64,000 nucleotides of DNA from Diphasiastrum complanatum (GCA_029204225.1 CM055097.1:51864996-51928995); one strand, 5' to 3'; shown: positions 32,251 to 43,050, numbered from the stretch's first letter. The notes: a model not told the origin generated them from the sequence alone. Numbers and translations are program-made.

Positions 32251-33482
32251 AGTTGAAAATAATGACCTGCGCTTTTTTCCTTACTAGGCCACTCGCCGCT
32301 TTTCCACCAATTTGAAAGCCAAATCGGCGTCGCCTTTCGAAATGCACTCAGTCATCAACTCCCAACAACGTGCCCAATGGAATGGTGAAATCACTTCTGG
32401 CATACTCCAGGCACTTTCTTCGCTGCAATCACTCTGTTTTGTTGTACTGTACTTGCAGATACAGTCCGGGTGCCCTTCGTTTGGAGGTTATAGCCTTTCG
32501 TTTTGGTCAAAACGGGCAAAGGACCCAAAAATAGGGACTTTTCTAGTTTTTGAACTGTTTCTTCACCTTGAAGAAACTTCACTCTTCACTTGTGAAGGGA
32601 CCCAACTCAACTTTCAATATGAGAATTTATAATGAAGTTGAAGGCCAGAATGCACTTCACTTCTTCAGGGCCCTGTTCAAAGTTCATCTAATGGCTGAAC
32701 CAAATCTTGTGGTCCAAATTTCTCTCCCATCACAAGTTCTGGATCATCGATTCATTTGACACCTCATCCAAAGGTCCAAACTGCATCTAGGCATTGAACC
32801 ACGCTCCTACAGTCGCTATGGTCTTCGAGACACTACAGTATCCATCGCGTTGGGCGCCCGAACAGCCCACGACCTCCCTGTCTGCGGCCGCGCCTCCCCA
32901 CTCTCAAAATTGTCTGATCTAACTCGCCTGTGGATCGTTTTGAGCATAATCTGAGGTTTGGAGCAAGGTTGTCCTACTGATTCCAAGACTGTAGAGTGTT
33001 CAGTCAAGAAATTCCGTGGAGAAACGGTGATTTTAGCTCAACTTGACAAAGTGGCTTTTTTCACCTTTTTACCACAAATCTATTAGGTTGACTGTCTGGA
33101 GACAAGTCTCTGACATAAACCTCAGAATCTCTCCATGGCTGGTTGACAATGTGATTAGCTTCTTTCCTGTCCTTACAGCATCCAAAATGGTGCACAAACA
33201 GTGTAGAAATCACCAGTTATGCATAAAAATCGTAACCCCAAGCCCGGTTTCAATTTTCAGCTGGCTTCAAAATTGTCAATTTTTCACCAACTTTTTCCCT
33301 GTCTGATGCTATGCACAAGCTAATAATTTCTCTGCTGAGCTTAGCAAGCCTCTATAAATTAGAAACCGTGCACCAGTGCTTCTCTTTCCGTCTTCAACCC
33401 GCCGTAAACCCCGAACTCTCAGAAGACAGTTCTCCCGAAGCTCTCTTCAACGGCGATGTTGTACTGTGTACACTCCCTGTAC
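32251..33482 (-). other. Leader region of the deletion-derivative Copia, no gag
   Basis: These 1.2 kb between the integrase fragment and the primer site carry no gag or protease motif. Local composition is richer in G+C (for example around 32820-32940) than most of the window. The open frames at 32312-32632 and 32816-33007 match nothing I know. It may be a long leader or sequence acquired from elsewhere. Confidence 0.5.
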
Positions 33483-33495
33483 GGCTCTGATACCA
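33483..33495 (-). other. Primer-binding site, tRNA-Met
   Basis: The minus strand reads TGGTATCAGAGCC, touching the LTR end at 33496. Confidence 0.93.
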
Positions 33496-33769
33496 ACTTA
33501 GAATTTGCTTTGCATAGGAACACAGATCATGCTACACAGTAACATAGATAGAAAACACTCTCCACATCAAGCTCACATAGCAACTGTGTTTCTTAAAATG
33601 AAATTACACTGTACATATAGTTGTTCACTCAAGCAACCCATGCGTGACCCAGGTTGTCGTTGGCGGGACGCGTGTCCCATCGACTTGCCTCGTGGCGAGG
33701 CCAACTGATTCTTATCCACTGATAGGACCCACAGTACAGTAACACAATGATTCTACTTTAATTCTAACT
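33496..33769 (-). repeat. 5' LTR of the deletion-derivative Copia
   Basis: It is 274 bp with ends AG...GT on the minus strand, followed on its outer side by the duplication CTCTT (33770-33774). Confidence 0.9.
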
Positions 33770-33774
33770 CTCTT

Positions 33775-34785
33775 TTCCTTGAAATGCGAGCCATATGAGC
33801 TCAACCATGTCTCTTGATATTCTTCTTGGAATCATAACTTGGACTCTCCTCCTCAATCCTTGGCACACTTGAACCTCGAGATGACTTCTCAAGCTCAACT
33901 TCTTGGTGCTCCTCCTTGATGGAAATCTGAGACCTCCATGTCTCAAAATTATCACAACAAACATGATCATATAATGTGTACTTCATGTGATCATCAACAT
34001 TACTTATGCTAGAAACATAAGTCCAAAAATCACCACAACTTGGCATGATTTTTCTAATATTGAAATTAAGAATTATTTCCATCTCAATAAGGCTAACTAC
34101 TTGCTTATGGATATAAGTGTCCACTTTGGATGCTTCACTTATTCTCATAAGAAGTTTACAACTTGCCTTTAAAATTGAAAATTTACAATCTTCAACTTTA
34201 TGAATGAACACATCATTCACGATCTTATTGAAACCAACAAAAAAATACATTATGAAGACATTTCCATTTCCTTGACTTCATATTCAATGTAATTTTACAA
34301 GGAAAACATGCTTTGCTATCTATTAAGGCATCGCACTCAACTAGTATTGCCTTAATCCACCTTTGAGATACAAAAATCTCTTCAAAGCAAAATAGTTCTT
34401 CATAAGATGTCATGAGAGCATAAATGGAACTATTTTCATTTTGTGATTGCTCCTCCTTAATCTTTCTTGGTTTCTCTTGGATCATAACAATAAATTTGAA
34501 CTTTTCTAAAGTTCTAAGCAAAATGCTTTCCATGGACATGAAATAAATCCAAGTGACATTAATGAAAGTGACATTCATCTTTGCATCTTGCACCAAACAA
34601 TGCACTTCCAAATGAAAACCTTCTAAAGGTTTGAAATGTGTGATGATGGACTTTTGAAGACAAATCTTGTAAGTCCTTGTGAGACTCCAAGCCTCATGCA
34701 TATTTCCACAAAGGAAACACCTAAAAAAATAAAAACAAAGATGGACTTTGTCCACTAACACCAAAGGAGAATCTTTTGGAAGCAT
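33775..34785 (-). pseudogene. Degenerate Copia integrase-RT relic (module A)
   Basis: A 186-codon minus frame (34785-34225) aligns to Copia integrase: CFLCGNMHEAWSL (zinc region), THFKPLEGFHLEVHCL (site of the first Asp, here Glu) and NVTFINVTWIYFMSMESILL. It then jumps to the start of RT: FEEIFVSQRWIKAILVECDA. The rest of integrase is missing. A second frame (34250-33801) continues with CKFSILKASCKLLMRISEAS, which aligns with CLFSCIEANCKLFMRESESS in module B. Catalytic residues are lost, so it cannot act as an integrase. It is probably a doubly internally deleted Copia. Confidence 0.55.
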
Positions 34786-35353
34786 TGGCTATTCTAGAAG
34801 AGCAATCTCAAGTTTTTAAAACCTTTCCTAAATGAATTTAGAAAAAAAAATTTATTCTAAAAATTTATACATATAGATAGCATAAGAATAAAAATCTCTA
34901 TATTTTGATGGTGGCATTATCTATAAATGTTGGCTCTTTTGAATTTTATGTACCTTCGTTATCCATGGGACACTTGACTTTGAGAATATAAAAAAAGGAC
35001 GGACTTTTTGTCCTGGGGAGATCAAAGTCACTTGACTTTGAGCATATAAAAAAAGGATGGACTTTATTTATGTCCACTAAATTCAAAGGAGAGTCATCTA
35101 AAACCGTTGGCATTATTAGGAAAGTATGCTTCAGTCATGCCTTCATGGTCTTAACTTCAAAATCATGAATCATGCATGATGGGCATGGATTTTCATATTT
35201 ACCACCAAATATATATACTCTTGCTACTATTTTTTTTTAGCTAGGTCTCCAAAAGCTCGGAAATTTGGGAACATTGGGGACCGTCGCGACTTGCTTTATA
35301 TATATGCAGTCCCCTTTGCTCATCTTTTGGTATTTAATTTCAATTTTTATTTT
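34786..35353. other. Noncoding, partial direct repeats
   Basis: CACTTGACTTTGAG followed by an A-rich run and GGA(C/T)GGACTTT occurs near 34971 and 35031. The stretch GATGGACTTTGTCCACTAA... at about 34739 recurs in altered form near 35058. No gene is seen. Confidence 0.6.
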
Positions 35354-35920
35354 GACCCATTCTGATGTAAGAAATCCAATTTAGTACCAATGCACTAGTG
35401 ACCAAAAGCAATTAAAAATAATTTATAGCTAAATCCACAAGCGAAGACCAAAAGCAATTAGAAATTATTTATAGCTAAATCCAAGAGCTAAATCATCCAT
35501 TATTGCAATGTTTTGCTTTTTTGGCACTTGTGTTTAAAACTTATTCTCCTTTATCCATAATTGCAATGTTTTTCTTTTATTGCACTTATTTGGTATTTGA
35601 TTTTGACCCATTCTGATGTAAGAAATCCAATTTAGTACCAATGCACTAATGCTTCTTGGTTTCCAAGGGGAGGCTCGAACCTAAGACCAAAGAAACTTTG
35701 GATGTCAAGCTAACCAACTAAGCCAACCCCGTTGGTTACCAATGCACTAATGACCAAAAGCAATTAGAAATGATTTATAGCTAAATCCACGAGCCAAGTC
35801 ATCTATTATTGCAATGTTTTGCTTTTTCGGCACTTGTGTTTGAAACTCATTCCCCTTTATTCATAATTGCAATGTTTTCCTTTTATTGCACTTGTATTTT
35901 GAAACTTATTCTCCCCTATC
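35354..35920. repeat. Tandem duplication, about 250-bp unit
   Basis: Copy 1 (35354-35604) and copy 2 (35605-about 35920) both start GACCCATTCTGATGTAAG and share the GACCAAAAGCAATTAGAAAT and ATTGCAATGTTTTGCTTTTT blocks. Copy 2 is longer because it carries the 85-bp retroposon and its duplicated target. Copy 1 preserves the empty site at 35385-35400. Confidence 0.85.
35652..35736 (-). mobile_element. 85-bp tRNA-like retroposon (mini-SINE)
   Basis: On the minus strand it has a polymerase III A box (TGGCTTAGTTGG) and a B box (GGTTCGAGCC) at tRNA-like spacing, and ends with a small hairpin CTTGGAAACCAAG. It is flanked by a 16-bp direct duplication TACCAATGCACTAATG (35636-35651 and 35737-35752). 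The unoccupied site survives in the neighbouring tandem copy at 35385-35400. No body or A-tail is present, so this is a tRNA pseudogene-like insertion or a very short SINE. It does not fold as an intact tRNA by eye. Confidence 0.8.
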
Positions 35921-36159
35921 AACTCAATTAGTAGAGGACAAGATATGCCTGTTATTCTATCAAATGCAATTGAACATTCATTTGAGCTGAAAATCCAAAG
36001 CTGCACTTTAAAAGAATTGGCTTACTTTGGCAAAACTTCATTTTTATATTTTCAACATTTTTGTAGAGGATTGTAGAGCAAAGTTTATCAAACATACTAC
36101 TACTCTAAATGAAAGTTCAAGACAAATCAAGAATTTCATTTTCCAGGAAGTTCTAAACA

Positions 36160-37200
36160 TCTGAATTGGAATCTAAATGGATGATCATATTTTCCAGGAC
36201 TACACAATTCCCCAGATAAAAGTATGATGATGGGATAGGTACATAGAAGCAAGCTCTCACATCACAAACCCTACTAGGACACGAGGAATTTAATCACGGC
36301 CACTAGATCCAAAGCAAAAGACAAATCAAGAATTGCGTTCTCCAGGGAGGTCTGAAAGTTTTAGGAAATTGAATTGGAAATGGGTGATTTTTTTAAAAGC
36401 TTATATTTTTCAGGACCACACAATTCTCCAGATAGAACTTTCAGTGTCATGGGGGGCACACACAGATATGTCTATGTATCTTAGGAAATTAGATTGGAAA
36501 TGAGGATCAAGAGAGATTATATTTTTCAGGACTACCAATTCAGTGTCATGAAGGGGCACACACAGATATGTCTCTATGAATGGACGATCAAGAGAGATTA
36601 TATTTCTCAGGACTACCAGTTCTCCAGATAGAACTTTCAGTGCATGAAGGGGGATTTTTCAGGACTACCAATTCAGTGTCATGAAGGGGCACACACAGAC
36701 ATGTCTCTATGTATCTTAGGAAATTAGATTGGAAATGGACGATCAAGAAAGATTATATTTCTCAGGACTACCAATTCTCCAGATAGAACTTTCAGTGCAT
36801 GAAGGGCCGGGGGGAGGTCTGTAAAGTTTAGGAAATTGAATTGGAAAATCGGTGATTTTTTAAAAGCTTATATTTTTCAGGACTACACAATTCTCCAGAT
36901 AGAACTTTCAGTGTCATGAAGGTCATGAAGGGGGTGGGGAAGGGGAGGGGACGGCTCTTGATCATCCATTTCTAAACTTATTTCCTGGAGAATGTATTTC
37001 ATGAAGGTAAAGCTATGTTAGAACCAATGATGGACTCTGTTCATCTCTGTGTCCCACCATGACAACGAAAGTTCTCTGGAAAATTGTCTAGTCCTGAAAC
37101 ATAATTTCTTGATCATCCATTTCCAATCTGATTTCCGAAGATACTTAGACGTTCCTGGAGAATGTATCTAGTTTCGTGAAGGTAAAGCTATGTTAGGTAG
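36160..37200. repeat. Degenerate tandem and inverted repeat cluster
   Basis: The words TTATATTT(T/C)TCAGGACTAC, AATTCTCCAGATAGAACTTT and CAGTG(T)CATGAAGG recur about five times between 36190 and 36925. The stretch 37068-37150 is the reverse complement of such a unit: its opposite strand reads AAATCAGATTGGAAATGG, GATCAAGAAATTATGTTTC and AGAGAACTTTC. Transcripts could fold into long hairpins. No coding frame is seen. Confidence 0.8.
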
Positions 37201-37786
37201 ACCAATGAATGATGGACTGCTCATAAGCTATGTTATGTTAGAACCAATGATGGACGAGTCATAAGCTCGAAAAGAAGCAAGTTGCTCAAATGGGTCTGGG
37301 CCCGCACAAAAACAGCATACAGAAAAGGCCAGAGAAAATTTGACTACCATAAGTCCACTTAAACGTCATCAAAGGTCCTAAATGGTAAAATCTACAATTG
37401 GAGAAATAAATAGCATACATAAGTAGAATCTAATTTTTCTGCGTAGGTGAAGTAGAATCGTTAAGTATTAACTTTAAAATTGGCTTGATTCATTTCATTG
37501 TAAGTTCTCACAATTATCTTAACTATTATGCAAAGAGACCAATCACACAGGAAACCTTGAAGAATTCACAAAAGCAGATTTTGTGCTACAAAACACAGGA
37601 CAAACTCTCAGAGAGAAACTTCACACTTATTTTACAGATTTAAGCCCCTAGTGAAAAAGATTGATTGTAAGCCTCTAGTGAAAAAGATTGATCGTGTGTG
37701 TACAGGACCACAGGTTCAAAACACAGGACAAACTCTCTGAGAGAAACTCCCACACTGCAAAGAAAAAACAGTACAGATTTAAGCCT
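37201..37786. other. Noncoding spacer
   Basis: Short duplicated pieces are present (AAAACACAGGACAAACTCTC near 37589 and 37719; AAGCCTCTAGTGA several times). Nothing gene-like is seen. Confidence 0.55.
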
Positions 37787-38055
37787 CTAGTGAGAAGAAT
37801 GTGCAGAGGTTTAATTAAAACTATAAAAAGTTGCAATATAAATTCTTGAAAATAACTTCTTCACCCCAGAATAACAAACAACATTTACATTTCATGCTAT
37901 ACAAATAAGGGTATCTACTAGTGAGAAAGAATGTGCAGAGGTTTAATTAAAAGTATAATATAAAAAGTTGCAATATAAATTCTTGAAAATAACTTCTTCA
38001 CCCCAGAATAGCAAACAACATTTTCATTTCATGCTATACAAATAAGGGTATCTAC
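37787..38055. repeat. Tandem duplication, 131-bp period
   Basis: Two near-identical copies begin CTAGTGAGAA(A)GAATGTGCAG at 37787 and 37918 and end AAGGGTATCTAC. The second has a small insertion (AAGTATAATAT). Confidence 0.93.
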
Positions 38056-38432
38056 ACAAAAATGACGACACATTATTGAATGCAATGCACAATTTGGGGT
38101 ATTTCTACAAATACATTGATGAATGGAATATATAAAATATGGCTTTTTGGGAGCGAAGTAGCATATCAGGCAATAAAATCTGCCCAGTTCAGTCAGCTCA
38201 GTGTAGCTTCTGCTCACGATTGTCTGAACTATGCAATCAAAGTGATCAGGAAGCAGAAACATGAGGAAAGTCAAAAGTCCAGCAAAACTCTGAAATTTTT
38301 GTACGTACAGAATAAATGTGACAGACATAATCCCATACAGCAAAAACATCTGTTATAAAAATTACACCACCAATTACAAACTGACATTATTTAAAAAAGT
38401 TGCAAGAGTCTTAAAAGTTACTCAAACTCTAT

Positions 38433-38620
38433 TTCTGACATCAAAAGCCATACATATTCTTTGCTATTCAAAATATCTTGGATATGTAGTCCTCCAAGAA
38501 GCTGGCTCTTAATAGTTACTAGAAGTCTATGATCTGACATCAAAAGCCATACATAATCTATGCTATTCAGCACAAGATTAAAGATCTCTTGGATATATAT
38601 AGTCCTCCAAGAAACTGGTT
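38433..38620. repeat. Diverged direct repeat pair
   Basis: TCTGACATCAAAAGCCATACAT...CTTGGATAT...AGTCCTCCAAGAA.CTGG occurs at about 38433-38507 and about 38534-38618. Confidence 0.85.
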
Positions 38621-39922
38621 CCTTACAACCTGAAAGAACCTCTTACCACTTAACAGATTAGGCATGATATCACAATAACTGCTACATATCCAGCCGAAAC
38701 GTCCACAAAGGCGCCTCCAATATTTAACACAGCAAACTAACTATTTCAACTAATCCATTTGACCGTCATACTGCAGTGCAGCCAGAACAACTTTTGGTAT
38801 AGTGCATGAGATAAAGACATTCTCCGACTAGTTCCCTGTATAGACTCCTTTGATGTCTCCCAACTGCAAACCCTCTCATATCTTCGAACATTGAAAGATC
38901 ATTGAAACGTCCACCCCTCCCCCATCGAATAGTTTAAACCCTACTAGAATATTTGGAACATCATTTGCATCCTCTGAAGACAATAAAGCTTCCATCTAGC
39001 TACCTAATGAAAGTGATCCAGTATTTACTAACCAGATATACTTGCAAATCACAATAGACCTTATTACAACACCAACATAACCTCATTTGGAGAATCGTCA
39101 AACAGCAGTTCTCCTTTGAAAAAACTTGCCTTTGATCTCTGAAAAGCAAAATATTTGTCCATGGCTCCAAACGGTACTCCCCTAGGGCCCTACCTTGTCC
39201 TTTTGAAATTTCTTCAAGAAAGTCCAGAGAAACCTGAAGAATTTCAACAAATTTCCAGCCGGAAATAGAATCCATTTCATTTGTACCTCGTAATCTTACT
39301 TCTCCACATAAACAACTGCTGTTGCTGCTCCACAAGGAATGGATCCTTGAAACCTTGCAGAAACACAAAAAGTAGCATAATGATACCAGAACATTGTGAG
39401 GCGAGAAATAATAAGTACCTCCAATCTGCTTTCATTAAGGTTCCATAGTAACCCCTTGATCAGTCTGTCTGAACAGAGCACAGACACCTTCTTAGCCAAT
39501 AAAAGGTTCCAGAAGCTCTTTACTTTACAAATAGCATAAATGGGATATCAAACACCCACTAAAAACAATAACCCAAAGGGCATCAACTAAGTGCAAAGGG
39601 GAAGAAATGCCGATTCTTGCTGCTTCGAGTCTATACCAAAAAAAAATAGACCCGTCTGCTAGAGGCACATAGTAATCCCCGCTGAAACACCAATATGTAC
39701 GAATGACCTACAAACTGTGACAGGTGACTACTCATAAAAAATGAAAAAGAAAAATTCTACTAAAAACACTACAATTTTGCCATAAGCTCACTAAATGGTG
39801 CAAGTTGAGTGTCAACCCTTCTCACCCACCTATTGTACAGCGCAAGAGATCTGCCAAGGATTCCAAAAACAAAAGGACTATACAAAACACAGGATAAACT
39901 GGTTCAAACATACATCTTAATC
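38621..39922. other. Region downstream of the PNRC-like gene
   Basis: No element ends or domains are seen. Its left part is ordinary AT-rich DNA. The right part should hold the 3' untranslated region of the minus-strand gene, but no clear polyadenylation signal stood out. The minus frames at 39000-39499 are not supported. Confidence 0.5.
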
Positions 39923-41515
39923 CTAAGAGAAATCAAGGTGAAGTATTCTCCTCAGATCTTTCGTGGCCATCGCTGTATCCATCTCAACATGTTTAACTTC
40001 TTCAGAAGAATGGCCTGATACAATTGGCACTCTTTCCTTGAGGAAAGACGCAGAAGCATACTTCAACGAAAGACCTTCACACTGATCACTAGATCCAACC
40101 TCCAAAGCAGACGATGATTGTCGTTGCAGGCGAAATTTGGGGATGGGAAGTGAGCTTGGAGGTGGTGAAGCTGTATAACAAGGTCCAGCCCATTTCTCTG
40201 CTAAACTTTCAGCAGCCCATAAAGACTTGGACAAATCATCACTGGAAAATTCGGGTACGTCCACTGGCAAGGTCTCCTCTGACGATAGAAGAACCGATTC
40301 ATTTGGGGCCTTGACAGGTGTTACATCACTGGTTAGACTTGATTTTTGGACTTTATGAAAACATGAAGGCTCTAAATCTGTCATTGCCTCCAAACCTTCA
40401 GATACCTTCTCAAAACTAGAATGCCTACGTGACAGCCTATTTGGAAACTTGGGCGCGACAACAGAATTATAGCCTCCTTTGAGATTCGAGATACCAAGTG
40501 TTTCATTATCTTTGACTGCATCCAGATCCAACTCCCGACAAGCTTTTCGGCTACTGTTTTCAGATTTTACTGGTAAAAGTAGTCCATTTTTTGCGCACAG
40601 TTCTGTTAAAGGAACCCCGTTGAATCTCGCAAGATTGTAAAGAGCCGCCTCCTTGGTTTCGGGCCTCTGCAAAATGGTTACCTGCACAGGGCTGTTTTCA
40701 AGAGCCTTTCTCTGCAAAGCATTTGTTTCAAGAAAAGCTTTATCCGCTCCGTTCTTCTTAATTGTTTTCTTGTCCTTGAAGCCCTTCTTTTCAGGAGCCT
40801 CAACACCCGGGACGTTTGATGACTTTTTTGACTTCAAGATACTATCATTCAAAAGGCCTTTGCCACGCGCAAGCTTCATTACTGCTTGCTCAGGTAACGA
40901 CTTCGCCGTCCTTAAACTAGAACGTGGCTTGCTGAAGGAAGATGCTCGCTCTATGAGTCCTTTCCCTGCGTGTGCATTTTCAAGATTTGCATCCTCGAAT
41001 CTCTCATTTCTTCCCTGTTTCGATTGGTTGCAGTAACGTCCCGAAGAAGAAGCAGGTCTATACACAGGCTCGTTCTCAGATCTTGGAAGGGATCTGGTAT
41101 TCACTGCAGGATCTCTAAAATGTAGAGGAGACTGACGTGGCTGCATCGAGGAAGACAAGTATCCTGCAGATCTGGGAACAGAAGATGCAACAGGCGAAAA
41201 GGGGTGATTGTAGAAACTATCCGGCGTGTTGGTGAAAGATTCAAGAGGGGAATTGCAAAGCGGAAGAGGAAGAAGACCATGTGATCCATCTGAAGAAGGA
41301 AGAGCGTCCCTGTCTAAGGTCGTTCTGTGGGAGTAAACCTGGTTTGAATTTAATTGGGTGTCGTTGGGATGTAAAGATGCTCTTGCAGTTGAACGCCTTC
41401 TTGATCTGGGTGGTGTTAGCATTGGAGGGAGGAAACCCCCCATCTTTACAACGGTATTATGCCAGTAGTGGCGTTGAGCCAGTTGATCCTGAGGCGGAAG
41501 AACAAGCGTTTCCAT
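39923..41515 (-). CDS. Host gene, plant PNRC-motif protein (530 codons)
   Basis: It is a single uninterrupted frame with ATG at 41515 and TAG at 39923-39925. The start METLVLPPQDQLAQRHYWH resembles the METLVV... start of plant proteins with a PNRC motif, which supports this ATG. Near the C-terminus (residues 442-464) is WAGPCYTASPPPSSLPIPKF, the proline-rich signature 'aGp.f..SP.PSSLP.PkF'. The middle is basic and Ser-rich; a conserved-looking segment EAALYNLARFNGVPLTELCA is at about residues 290-315. In animals the same motif is in PNRC proteins, where it contacts nuclear receptors and the decapping factor DCP1; a decapping link in plants is inference. No signal peptide, membrane segment or catalytic motif is seen. 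It is the only frame here with host-gene character and it lacks element motifs. Confidence 0.85.
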   Translation of the reverse strand: METLVLPPQDQLAQRHYWHNTVVKMGGFLPPMLTPPRSRRRSTARASLHPNDTQLNSNQVYSHRTTLDRDALPSSDGSHGLLPLPLCNSPLESFTNTPDSFYNHPFSPVASSVPRSAGYLSSSMQPRQSPLHFRDPAVNTRSLPRSENEPVYRPASSSGRYCNQSKQGRNERFEDANLENAHAGKGLIERASSFSKPRSSLRTAKSLPEQAVMKLARGKGLLNDSILKSKKSSNVPGVEAPEKKGFKDKKTIKKNGADKAFLETNALQRKALENSPVQVTILQRPETKEAALYNLARFNGVPLTELCAKNGLLLPVKSENSSRKACRELDLDAVKDNETLGISNLKGGYNSVVAPKFPNRLSRRHSSFEKVSEGLEAMTDLEPSCFHKVQKSSLTSDVTPVKAPNESVLLSSEETLPVDVPEFSSDDLSKSLWAAESLAEKWAGPCYTASPPPSSLPIPKFRLQRQSSSALEVGSSDQCEGLSLKYASASFLKERVPIVSGHSSEEVKHVEMDTAMATKDLRRILHLDFS

Positions 41516-42085
41516 GATAAAATTGAAGCACCAATGAAACGAGACTCCAGAACTTTCTCTTACAAGTAATCTCTTCCTCTTTCTTCAAGCTTTAATATCC
41601 ACCCAAACAAACAAAACATAAACACCCGTCGAAGAACAACCGCCAACTGCAGATTCAAGGTAGTCAATCTTTCAGAATACACCGGATCTTTTACAGTATC
41701 CAAATCACCTACAAGAATTGCAAAATAAAGCGCATTCGGCTTCAGAACAGCCAATCCTTCGAATCATAAACAGATTTTTGAGGGAATTTTCAAAACTACG
41801 CCCTCTACTTTCAGATCTTCGCAAGATCGCTTCAGACTGGTAGAATAAAAATACAAATTCAGAGACTACTTACTCTCAGTACGCTTGCAAATTTGCTGCA
41901 CAGCGTTTATTATACCACACTACCTACTGTTACTAAAGACACCGATGCTCAAGTCTTTACAAGTTCTCCATATGAAAGAGATCCACAACAAACTCCACCC
42001 ACGAGGCTGGAGAGAAACTCAAGCGCGAAATCCTCGATCTACCGACTTATCTACCGACTTATCCTCTTATCACCCACCGCCTGCT
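41516..42085 (-). other. 5' untranslated region of the PNRC-like gene, probable intron
   Basis: On the minus strand a strong donor GTAAGTAG starts at 41873, and an acceptor TTGCAATTCTTGTAG ends at 41709. This gives a possible 165-bp intron in the 5' untranslated region. No ATG with a long frame occurs between the TATA-like site and 41515. Inferred, not proven. Confidence 0.4.
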
Positions 42086-42093
42086 CTCATATA
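42086..42093 (-). promoter_or_regulatory. TATA-like box of the PNRC-like gene
   Basis: TATATGAG on the minus strand, about 570 bp upstream of the ATG, in a stretch with C-rich DNA downstream. It is a candidate only. Confidence 0.35.
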
Positions 42094-42169
42094 TCATCGC
42101 CATAGCCATCCTAACACGAAGGAAAAGAAGAAGACCGTTCCAAGGCGGCTAACCGCGGTGAAGTACACC

Positions 42170-42945
42170 TCATAAATCTAACCGTGGTTGGGTGGTAGAG
42201 GGGGTTGAGATGACCGTTGCTTATGGTGGGGTGCGGAGAAGTGACTCCTGCCGGCCGGACGACGTTGAAAGGTGTGTCCAATGCTGATTGGTGGATAAAC
42301 TTCGTTCGTCTCGCGAAGCTCAAACATATCCTGGATATGTGTCGGCATTTGATAGAAGAAGCCAGAAGGGGTATGTGACCTGACCTGGCTGCACCTTAAG
42401 CCTATAAAGGTACACAGGTTCTAAGTTCAAAACTTAAATGAGTATCGTGATTCTTTTTTGGCCCTTTACTTGCACTCTATTTAACAAGGTTGTTGGCCAA
42501 TCCCATTCACAACCGTGGCCCTGGGCCCCTGCCTTTGGTACTCTTGAATCTCAAGTCTTGGTACTTGGTTCCTCTTCCTCCTTAGTTGCAGGGCTGGGAA
42601 GATCCCCTTCCGCCTAGGAAGAACGGGCGAAAGGCCCAAGGAAGAGGCCCTTCCTTCACATAGTCTATATTTTTACTTCTAGTTTTGTCTTTCTCCTTGA
42701 AACTGTTTTTTAACATGCACCTTCCAAGCAAAAAGTGCATGTAAAAAAAGGTAAATTTGTTTACATGAACCTTTCGGCAACCCAAAGGTACCTGTAAAAA
42801 ACATTTGTCGCATTATGCCACATCACTTAGATTTTTTACTCTTAATATACTTGCCATATGAAATACTTTTAATGTGAGTACAAATGTGCTAAAATTTATG
42901 ACATCAACATGGTAAGCTTTAAATCATCTCATGCCATTATTTATT
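42170..42945. other. Region upstream of the PNRC-like gene
   Basis: It probably contains distal promoter sequence and then unremarkable DNA. No element ends or coding trail are seen. Confidence 0.5.
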
Positions 42946-43050
42946 ATGGAATGAGCTAGGCAAAGGATATTATGCTCGGTCAAAAGTCATAGAAGGGCTG
43001 AGACTATGGATCTTTTCCAAGCAGGATGTCATATGCTCAGCTCATTCCAT
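42946..43050. mobile_element. Small foldback element (MITE-like), 105 bp
   Basis: Terminal inverted repeats ATGGAATGAGCTAGGCA (42946-42962) and TGCTCAGCTCATTCCAT (43034-43050) match at 15 of 17 positions. The same terminal word GGAATGAGC is found in the foldback element at 50231-50322. A target duplication could not be fixed. Confidence 0.6.

Larger units (their letters stand above)
30522..33769 (-). mobile_element. Deletion-derivative Copia, minus orientation, unusual LTR ends
   Basis: It has two 274-bp LTRs, a CTCTT target duplication (30517-30521 and 33770-33774), a tRNA-Met primer site directly beside the right LTR, and a purine-rich tract AAGAGAGAGAG beside the left one. The LTR ends are AG...GT instead of TG...CA in both copies, fixed by the target duplication and by the zero-gap primer site. 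The interior encodes only an integrase fused to the pol tail; gag, protease and nearly all RT and RNase H are gone. The insertion splits older Copia-derived modules A and B. Confidence 0.92.

Noticed and set aside
35652-35736. Functional tRNA gene
   Set aside because: It has A and B boxes, but the arms do not pair as a full cloverleaf by eye, and the 16-bp target duplication marks it as a retroposed copy.
36160-36925. CRISPR-like array
   Set aside because: Repeats are degenerate, unevenly spaced and without unique spacers of constant length; the genome is a plant's.
38029-38512. Overlapping frames at 38.0-38.5 kb as small genes
   Set aside because: They lie in duplicated noncoding DNA and share no motif or supporting start context.
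42582-42785. Frame at 42.6-42.8 kb as a gene upstream of the PNRC-like gene
   Set aside because: It has no motif, is short, and its composition follows the local repeats.
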